Shown here piece after piece: positions 58,649-64,000 of a DNA stretch of 64,000 bases. Numbering within the stretch: position 1 is the first letter of the stretch; each line of letters starts with the position of its first letter. The notes below the pieces were generated by a model. That model worked only from the letters and a program-made list of their open reading frames with translations. It had not been told where the DNA came from and searched no databases. Source of the stretch: Erwinia sp. E_sp_B01_1 (GTDB lineage Bacteria > Pseudomonadota > Gammaproteobacteria > Enterobacterales > Enterobacteriaceae); assembly GCF_036865545.1 (NCBI RefSeq), contig NZ_CP142208.1:3472001-3536000 (forward strand), written 5' to 3'. Made by a program: the position numbers and the translations under genes.

Positions 58649-59985
58649 TGCGTGTGCTCCTTAGGAAGGCGGCCAGACTGGATTCCTGGACGTCTGGCGT
58701 TGAGTAACAGCATCAGTATTGCGGAGAGCAACATGAAGCCCCCCACCACCATCATTGAAACGGTGTAGCCTCCGGTGGCGTCTTTCAGCATGCCGGTCAG
58801 GTAGCCTGCCGAGAAGCCGGCGACGTTACCCAGCGTATTGATCAGCGCAATAGCCGCCGCGGCAGAAGCGCCGGTCAGGAACTGCGTAGGTAAAGTCCAG
58901 AAGTTAGGTAAGGCAGCAAAAATGGAGCTGGCGGTAATGGAGATCACCAGGATGGTAGCCATTGGCGAGTCCATATAAAGGGCCAGCGGCACGCTGACTG
59001 CCCCGGTCAGGGCTGGCAGCGCGATGTGCCAGGTTTTGCAGCCCCGGCGCGAGGCATCCCGTGACCAGAAGAACATCACTACGGCGGCGAAGAGGTAAGG
59101 CACACCGGTAATCAGCCCCTTCTCAATCACATTAAAGGAGGTGCCGAACTGCTGCTGGAAGCCGGCAATGATGGTAGGCAGGAAGAAGGCCAGCGCATAC
59201 AGACCGTAGATGAAACCGAAATAGATCAGGCACAGCATCCAGACACGGCCATTAAACATCACGGTACGCAGGCCCGGATGCATGTTGCCCTGCTTCTGGT
59301 CGCGCTCTTTTTCCAGCTCGGTGCTGAGCCACTGTTTCTCCTCTTCGTTCAGCCATTTGGCCTCACGCGGTGAATCTGCCAGGTAGAACCAGGTGATGAT
59401 GCCGACCACGATGGCTGGAATAGAGACGCCGAGGAACATAACGCGCCAGCCTGAAAGTCCAAAAAGCCCGTGCTGTTCGATCAGTGCGGCGGCCAGAGGG
59501 GCACCAAAAACGACGGTCAGCGGCTGCGCCAGGTAGAACAGCGACAGCACCTTGCTGCGATGGCGTGCCGGAACCCACATGCTCAGGAACAGGATCGCCC
59601 CGGGGAAGAAGCCGGCTTCTGCCACACCCAGCAACAGGCGCAGGGTATAAAGCCCTTCCACACTGCTGACCCAGGTAAAGAGCAGCGAGACAATGCCCCA
59701 GCTGACCATGATCCTTGCCAGCCATTTACGGGCACCAAAGCGATGCAGGGCAAGGTTGCTGGGAACTTCCAGCAGGATATAACCAATAAAGAAGATGCCT
59801 GAGGCCAGACCAAACTGCGCGGCCTGTAGCCCCAGGTCTTCGCTCATCCCGTTAGGACCGGCGAAAGAGATCGCCGTGCGGTCGAGGAAGTTGATAAAGA
59901 ACATCAGGGCAACAAAGGGGACTAAGCGCAGGGAAACCTTGCGGATAGCTGATTTTTCGACGGCGGATTGCAGGTGCGTACTCAT
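58645..59985 (-). CDS. MFS transporter, anion:cation symporter family
   Basis: A 446-residue inner-membrane permease with 12 hydrophobic segments. The family signature is NFLDRTAISFAGPNGMSEDLGLQAAQFGLASGIFFIGYILLEVPSNLALHRFGARKWLARIM, typical of the ACS group that imports organic acids (tartrate, galactarate, phthalate). A carboxylate such as apionate would suit this family (inference). First gene of the minus-strand operon; the promoter region with the dyad lies upstream. The ATG at 59985 is preceded by GAAAGGGT. Confidence 0.85.
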   Translation of the reverse strand: MSTHLQSAVEKSAIRKVSLRLVPFVALMFFINFLDRTAISFAGPNGMSEDLGLQAAQFGLASGIFFIGYILLEVPSNLALHRFGARKWLARIMVSWGIVSLLFTWVSSVEGLYTLRLLLGVAEAGFFPGAILFLSMWVPARHRSKVLSLFYLAQPLTVVFGAPLAAALIEQHGLFGLSGWRVMFLGVSIPAIVVGIITWFYLADSPREAKWLNEEEKQWLSTELEKERDQKQGNMHPGLRTVMFNGRVWMLCLIYFGFIYGLYALAFFLPTIIAGFQQQFGTSFNVIEKGLITGVPYLFAAVVMFFWSRDASRRGCKTWHIALPALTGAVSVPLALYMDSPMATILVISITASSIFAALPNFWTLPTQFLTGASAAAAIALINTLGNVAGFSAGYLTGMLKDATGGYTVSMMVVGGFMLLSAILMLLLNARRPGIQSGRLPKEHTQ

Positions 59986-60118
59986 ACCCTTTCCTCTTCG
60001 GTAGGTTCAGAAGTGAAAACGGCCAGCTTGTAGGGCGATGGACCTGGTTGAAAGTCAATTTGACGCATGGTTTGAGTCCTCTGTGGGTCTTCCCGGGCAT
60101 TGCATCAATGCGTGAACA

Positions 60119-60145
60119 TATGAACATTACCTGCAACAATGTTCA
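60119..60145. promoter_or_regulatory. Candidate SorC-family operator (27-bp dyad)
   Basis: ATGAACATT - 9 bases - AATGTTCAT: perfect 9-bp arms. An extra half-site GTGAACAT lies just left (60111-60118), and CTTGAACATATGTAC at 60291-60305 repeats the TGAACAT core near the rpiB-like gene. Spacing suits binding by the SorC-type regulator encoded at 53342; the link is inferred. Confidence 0.6.
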
Positions 60146-60393
60146 TTGCCCATGCCCCAATCATAAAAGTGTGACCGATCTCAAAACCTTTCATTTTTTA
60201 TGAATTGCGGTCATAAAGACGCAATAAAGCGACCTTCATCACCATACCTGTACAATTTGTGAGGAGGTTAAAAAAAACAAAAGAACACCACTTGAACATA
60301 TGTACGACTTTATGCGAGGGTAGTGACAGTTCGCCGCAGACCGGCTTCCTGACATCGGGATGCCTCTCGGCCCTCTTACCTGTGGAGAAACCT

Positions 60394-60852
60394 ATGTCTT
60401 CTATCGCGATTGGTGCCGATGACGCGGCACTGGAATTAAAAAACCTGATTAAACAGCATCTTCAGGACAAAAATATCGAAGTCACCGACTACAGTAATGA
60501 CGCGCAAAACGATCGTCCGCTCTATCCGGACATTGCCTGGTCCCTGGCGAACGCCATTAAAGATGGCCAGCATGAACGCGGTATCCTGATCTGCGGCACG
60601 GGCATTGGCATGGCGATTGTGGCGAATAAAGTCACCGGCATTCGTGCCGCTCAATGTCACGACACTTATTCCGCAGAGCGTGCCCGTAAAAGTAACAACG
60701 CACAGGTTATGACTATGGGCGCACGGGTTATCGGTCCTGAACTGGCGCGTTCGATAGTGAACAGCTGGCTGGAGTCAGAATTTGAAGCGGGCGGCTCATC
60801 GGCGAAAGTCGATAAGATCAGCTATTACGAGCAGAATGCCGGCGGGAAATAA
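60394..60852 (+). CDS. derI: RpiB-like isomerase, probable D-erythrulose-4-phosphate isomerase
   Basis: A 152-residue sugar phosphate isomerase of the RpiB/LacA family. Catalytic Cys67 in ILICGTGIGMAIVANK, substrate residues in GADDAALELK and CHDTYSAERARKSNNAQVMTMGARVIG. Start ATG 60394 after TGGAGAAA; the frame upstream has no homology. In the apionate and tetritol routes an RpiB paralogue makes D-erythrose 4-phosphate from D-erythrulose 4-phosphate. Transcribed divergently from the operon, sharing the regulatory region. talA follows downstream on the same strand. Confidence 0.77.
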   Translation: MSSIAIGADDAALELKNLIKQHLQDKNIEVTDYSNDAQNDRPLYPDIAWSLANAIKDGQHERGILICGTGIGMAIVANKVTGIRAAQCHDTYSAERARKSNNAQVMTMGARVIGPELARSIVNSWLESEFEAGGSSAKVDKISYYEQNAGGK

Positions 60853-60860
60853 GCCATTCG

Positions 60861-60882
60861 TGGCGCGCACCCCTGCGCGCCA
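60861..60882 (+). terminator. Hairpin after the RpiB-like gene
   Basis: TGGCGCGCA-CCCC-TGCGCGCCA, 9-bp perfect stem, 8 bases after the stop codon; no T-run. Confidence 0.45.
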
Positions 60883-61169
60883 TCACAGAATTCTGCAGAG
60901 GTGCTACACTGAAAAGTGCGGCATTTTTTAGGTGCCCGCGACCCAACCATTGGGCGAACCCATTGCAACAATCAGAGAAAACGCATTTTCATTACAGGAC
61001 GTCTGATGCAATGTTTGGCCTGAGAACAGAAAGCCATGTCGGGTAGACTCGATGTTAGCCCCCCTGAAAATTCCCCTTAGAGAAGATTCAAGGCTGCATC
61101 GTTGGCCTCGAGCCCCTCTGCCCGTCAGGTTAACTTCGTTATGCAGATTGCACATCAAGGAGCCAAGAG
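60883..61169 (+). promoter_or_regulatory. Upstream region of talA
   Basis: 287 bases without a gene. GGGTAGACTCGATG near 61030 includes a -10-like TAGACT. I do not see the CreB direct repeat TTCAC-N6-TTCAC that precedes talA in E. coli. Confidence 0.4.
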
Positions 61170-62120
61170 ATGAACCAGCTAGACGCACTGAAACAATACA
61201 CCACCGTGGTGGCTGACAGTGGCGATATTGAATCCATCCGTAACTATCACCCGGAAGATGCCACCACCAACCCGTCTCTGATCCTGAAAGCCTCCAGCCT
61301 CGACTCTTACAAGCACCTGATTACCGACGCTATCGACTACGCCAAAAAACAGGGCGGCAGCAAAGAAACCCAAATTATCAATGCCAGCGATAAAGTCGCC
61401 GTTAACCTCGGAATGGAAATTCTGAAAAGCGTTCCCGGACGCGTTTCCACCGAAGTGGATGCCCGCCTCTCGTTCGACCGCGGCATGTGTGTGACCAAAG
61501 CAGAAAAGCTGGTCAGAATGTATGAAGATCACGGTATCGACCGTTCACGCATTTTGATCAAACTGGCGTCCACCTGGGAAGGTATCCGCGCAGCGGAAGA
61601 ACTTGAGAAGAATGGCATCAACTGCAATCTGACCCTGCTGTTCTCCTTTGCTCAGGCCCGCGCCTGTGCCGAAGCGGGCGTCTTCCTGGTTTCTCCGTTC
61701 GTAGGACGTATCTATGACTGGTACAACACCCGCAAACCTATGGACCCTTATGTAGTGGATCAGGATCCGGGCGTGGTGTCTGTTCGCAACATCTACGAAT
61801 ACTACAAACAGCACCGTTATAACACGGTGATCATGGGGGCCAGCTTCCGTAAAACGGAACAGATCCTGGCGCTGGCAGGCTGCGATCGTCTGACCATTTC
61901 CCCTAACCTGCTGGAAGAGTTGCAGGCCAGCGATGCCCCTGTAGAACGCAAGCTGGCCCCTTCTACCGAAGCTTTCCATCAGCCAGCTCCGCTGTCTGAG
62001 CAGGAGTTCCGCTGGGAGCACAACCAGGATGCGATGGCGGTTGAAAAACTGGCCGAAGGTATCCGTCAGTTTGCTAAAGATCAGCAGGAACTGGAAGACG
62101 TACTGTCTGCAAGACTGTAA
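61170..62120 (+). CDS. talA: Transaldolase A
   Basis: Cytosolic enzyme of the non-oxidative pentose phosphate pathway moving dihydroxyacetone units between sedoheptulose 7-phosphate and glyceraldehyde 3-phosphate, yielding erythrose 4-phosphate and fructose 6-phosphate. It has 316 residues as in E. coli TalA. Schiff-base Lys131 lies in [12 protein letters not shown]; other landmarks are [42 protein letters not shown] and [11 protein letters not shown]. The ATG follows AAGGAG. Operon with tktB, though a strong hairpin lies between. Confidence 0.96.
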   Translation: MNQLDALKQYTTVVADSGDIESIRNYHPEDATTNPSLILKASSLDSYKHLITDAIDYAKKQGGSKETQIINASDKVAVNLGMEILKSVPGRVSTEVDARLSFDRGMCVTKAEKLVRMYEDHGIDRSRILIKLASTWEGIRAAEELEKNGINCNLTLLFSFAQARACAEAGVFLVSPFVGRIYDWYNTRKPMDPYVVDQDPGVVSVRNIYEYYKQHRYNTVIMGASFRKTEQILALAGCDRLTISPNLLEELQASDAPVERKLAPSTEAFHQPAPLSEQEFRWEHNQDAMAVEKLAEGIRQFAKDQQELEDVLSARL

Positions 62121-62127
62121 TTAAAAT

Positions 62128-62178
62128 GGGCGAGAGGTTCTGACCGCCGGGGAAACCCCGACCTCAGAACCTTCGCCC
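62128..62178 (+). terminator. Long hairpin between talA and tktB
   Basis: GGGCGAGAGGTTCTGA pairs with TCAGAACCTTCGCCC (one small mismatch), with an inner hairpin CGGGG-AAA-CCCCG; then TTTCATATTTTAT. Likely partial terminator or attenuator ahead of tktB. Confidence 0.7.
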
Positions 62179-62229
62179 TTTCATATTTTATCCGCCCATT
62201 TCATCCCCCCAACAATCAGGGAGAAAAAC

Positions 62230-64000
62230 ATGTCTTCACGTAGAGAACTGGCTAATGCCATCCGTGCATTGAGTATGGATGCGGTGCAGAAAGCCAATTC
62301 CGGTCACCCGGGTGCCCCAATGGGCATGGCAGATATTGCTGAAGTGTTGTGGCGCGACTACCTGCATCACAACCCGACGAATCCCGCCTGGGCCGATCGT
62401 GACCGTTTTATCCTTTCTAACGGTCACGGCTCCATGCTGTTGTACAGCCTGCTGCACCTTTCCGGCTATGACTTACCGATTGAAGAGCTGAAAAACTTCC
62501 GCCAGCTGCACTCGAAAACGCCTGGCCACCCGGAAATTGGTTACACGCCGGGCGTGGAAACCACTACCGGTCCGCTGGGTCAGGGCCTGGCTAACGCCGT
62601 GGGTCTGGCGATTGCCGAACGCACGCTGGGCGCGCAGTTTAACCGTCCTGGCCACGACATCGTCGATCACCATACCTATGTCTTTATGGGCGATGGCTGC
62701 CTGATGGAAGGGATTTCGCACGAAGTCTGTTCGCTGGCTGGAACCCTGGGTCTGGGTAAACTGATCGGCTTCTATGACCACAACGGCATCTCGATTGATG
62801 GCGAAGTGGAAGGCTGGTTCAGCGATGATACGGCGAAGCGTTTCGAAGCCTATAACTGGCATGTGATCCGTGACATTGACGGTCACGATGCAGAAGCGGT
62901 CTCCAAAGCTATCAAAGAAGCACAAAGCGTTACCGATAAGCCTTCTCTGCTGATCTGCAAAACCATCATCGGTTTTGGCTCGCCAAATAAAGCAGGTAAA
63001 GAAGAAGCTCATGGTGCCGCGCTGGGTGCGGATGAAATCGCCCTGACCCGCAAGCAGCTGAACTGGAACTATCCGGCGTTTGAAATCCCTGATGATATCT
63101 ATGCTCAGTGGGATGCCAAAGAAGCCGGTAATAAGTACGAGCAGGAGTGGAACGAGAAGTTCACCGCTTATAAAGCCGCCCATCCGGAACTGGCTAAAGA
63201 GTACAGCCGCCGTATGAATGGCGGTATGCCGGAGAACTGGGAGCAGGAAACGCAGAAGTTTATTGAGCAACTGCAGGCTAATCCACAAAAAATCGCCAGC
63301 CGTAAAGCGTCGCAAAACACGCTGGAAGCCTGGGGTAAAATCCTGCCGGAATTCCTGGGCGGCTCTGCCGACCTCGCGCCGAGTAACCTCACCATCTGGT
63401 CTGGTTCCAAATCGATTAAAGAGGATCTGGCCGGTAACTATATCCACTATGGCGTGCGCGAATTTGGCATGACGGCCATTGCTAACGGTATCGCCCATCA
63501 CGGCGGCTTCGTGCCTTACACCGCGACATTCCTGATGTTTGTGGAATACGCGCGTAATGCGGTACGTATGGCGGCGCTGATGAAAGCCCGTCAGATCATG
63601 GTCTATACCCATGACTCCATCGGTCTGGGCGAAGATGGCCCGACGCACCAGCCGGTTGAGCAGCTTGCCAGCCTGCGCGTTACGCCAAACATGAGCGTAT
63701 GGCGTCCGTGTGACCAGGTTGAGACCGCGGTAGCGTGGAAACATGCTGTTGAGCGTCATAATGGCCCAACGGCGCTGATCCTCTCCCGCCAGAACCTGAT
63801 GCAGCCTGAGCGTACTAAAGAGCAGCTGGATAATATCTCCCGCGGCGCTTATGTACTTAAAGACTGTGACGGCACGCCAGATGTGATTCTGATTGCTACC
63901 GGTTCTGAACTGGAAATCACCCTGGGCGCCGCTGAGAAGCTGACCCGCAGCGCTCACAAGGTTCGCGTGGTTTCCATGCCGTCAACCGATCTGTTTGATA
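62230..64000 (+). CDS. tktB: Transketolase (3' end cut by window)
   Basis: Thiamine diphosphate enzyme transferring two-carbon units in the non-oxidative pentose phosphate pathway. The window ends after about 590 of some 665 codons; the frame is open throughout. Visible: start [41 protein letters not shown], substrate His in SGHPG, ThDP motif [38 protein letters not shown], and the pyrimidine domain with [42 protein letters not shown] and [24 protein letters not shown]. Named tktB rather than tktA because it follows talA, as in E. coli. Confidence 0.93.
   Translation, partial: MSSRRELANAIRALSMDAVQKANSGHPGAPMGMADIAEVLWRDYLHHNPTNPAWADRDRFILSNGHGSMLLYSLLHLSGYDLPIEELKNFRQLHSKTPGHPEIGYTPGVETTTGPLGQGLANAVGLAIAERTLGAQFNRPGHDIVDHHTYVFMGDGCLMEGISHEVCSLAGTLGLGKLIGFYDHNGISIDGEVEGWFSDDTAKRFEAYNWHVIRDIDGHDAEAVSKAIKEAQSVTDKPSLLICKTIIGFGSPNKAGKEEAHGAALGADEIALTRKQLNWNYPAFEIPDDIYAQWDAKEAGNKYEQEWNEKFTAYKAAHPELAKEYSRRMNGGMPENWEQETQKFIEQLQANPQKIASRKASQNTLEAWGKILPEFLGGSADLAPSNLTIWSGSKSIKEDLAGNYIHYGVREFGMTAIANGIAHHGGFVPYTATFLMFVEYARNAVRMAALMKARQIMVYTHDSIGLGEDGPTHQPVEQLASLRVTPNMSVWRPCDQVETAVAWKHAVERHNGPTALILSRQNLMQPERTKEQLDNISRGAYVLKDCDGTPDVILIATGSELEITLGAAEKLTRSAHKVRVVSMPSTDLFD

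Noticed and set aside
62473..63957. A 494-codon open frame on the minus strand opposite tktB
   Set aside because: It mirrors the codon pattern of transketolase, has no recognisable domain and no ribosome site, and the plus-strand frame is a fully conserved enzyme.

Overview
The window is a chromosomal stretch of an enterobacterium, most likely an Erwinia or Pantoea relative (Erwiniaceae); this placement is inferred. The backbone follows the gene order of the Escherichia coli 52-55 min region (mntH/nupC, yfeC-gltX-valU-type tRNAs-lysV, yfeR/yfeH, ypeB-ligA-zipA, cysZ-cysK-ptsHI-crr, cysM-cysAWTP, yfeYZ-ypeA-amiA-hemF, maeB-talA-tktB). Protein lengths and key residues match the E. coli proteins closely. 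Several blocks are inserted that E. coli does not have at these positions.

Layout. 1-4.2 kb: 3' part of an aldo/keto reductase gene (gpr), ypeC, mntH with Fur and MntR boxes, nupC. 4.3-5.6 kb: an AT-rich accessory island with what looks like a decayed class II microcin locus (Gly-rich peptide remnant, small two-helix immunity-like gene, CPBP protease fragment). 5.6-12.3 kb: an organosulfur scavenging block with two flavin monooxygenases, two SsuA-like binding proteins, a thiol dioxygenase and a four-domain rhodanese. 12.4-16.8 kb: two tRNA-Ala genes, a formate/nitrite-type channel, yfeC, gltX, three tRNA-Val genes and one tRNA-Lys gene, the last followed by a tandem repeat built on its own 3' end. 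16.9-24.7 kb: flxA-like gene, yfeR/yfeH, ypeB-ligA-zipA, cysZ and cysK. ligA carries a one-base frameshift in a homopolymer. 25-27.8 kb: ptsH-ptsI-crr, the general sugar phosphotransferase genes. 27.8-30.7 kb: a GntR regulator and an uncharacterised two-component system. 30.8-35.6 kb: cysM and the sulfate/thiosulfate importer cysPTWA. 35.9-44.2 kb: the complete D-xylose locus (xylR, xylHGF, divergent xylAB). 44.6-49.8 kb: MscS-type channel, glutathione peroxidase with a decayed fragment of a second copy, a GNAT, yfeY, yfeZ, ypeA and amiA. 49.8-53.2 kb: hemF and maeB, separated by a 101-bp palindromic element. 53.3-60.9 kb: a seven-gene block that fits the non-oxidative D-apionate pathway. 61.2 kb to the end: talA and the 5' part of tktB.

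Two functional themes stand out. Sulfur: inorganic sulfate/thiosulfate uptake (cysPTWA, cysZ), cysteine synthesis (cysK, cysM) and organosulfur scavenging all lie in this window. Plant sugars: the xylose genes feed D-xylulose 5-phosphate, and the presumed apionate genes feed D-erythrose 4-phosphate, into the non-oxidative pentose phosphate pathway. talA and tktB of that pathway lie directly beside the apionate block. Both themes suit a plant-associated lifestyle. No insertion sequence, integrase, CRISPR array or rRNA gene was seen.
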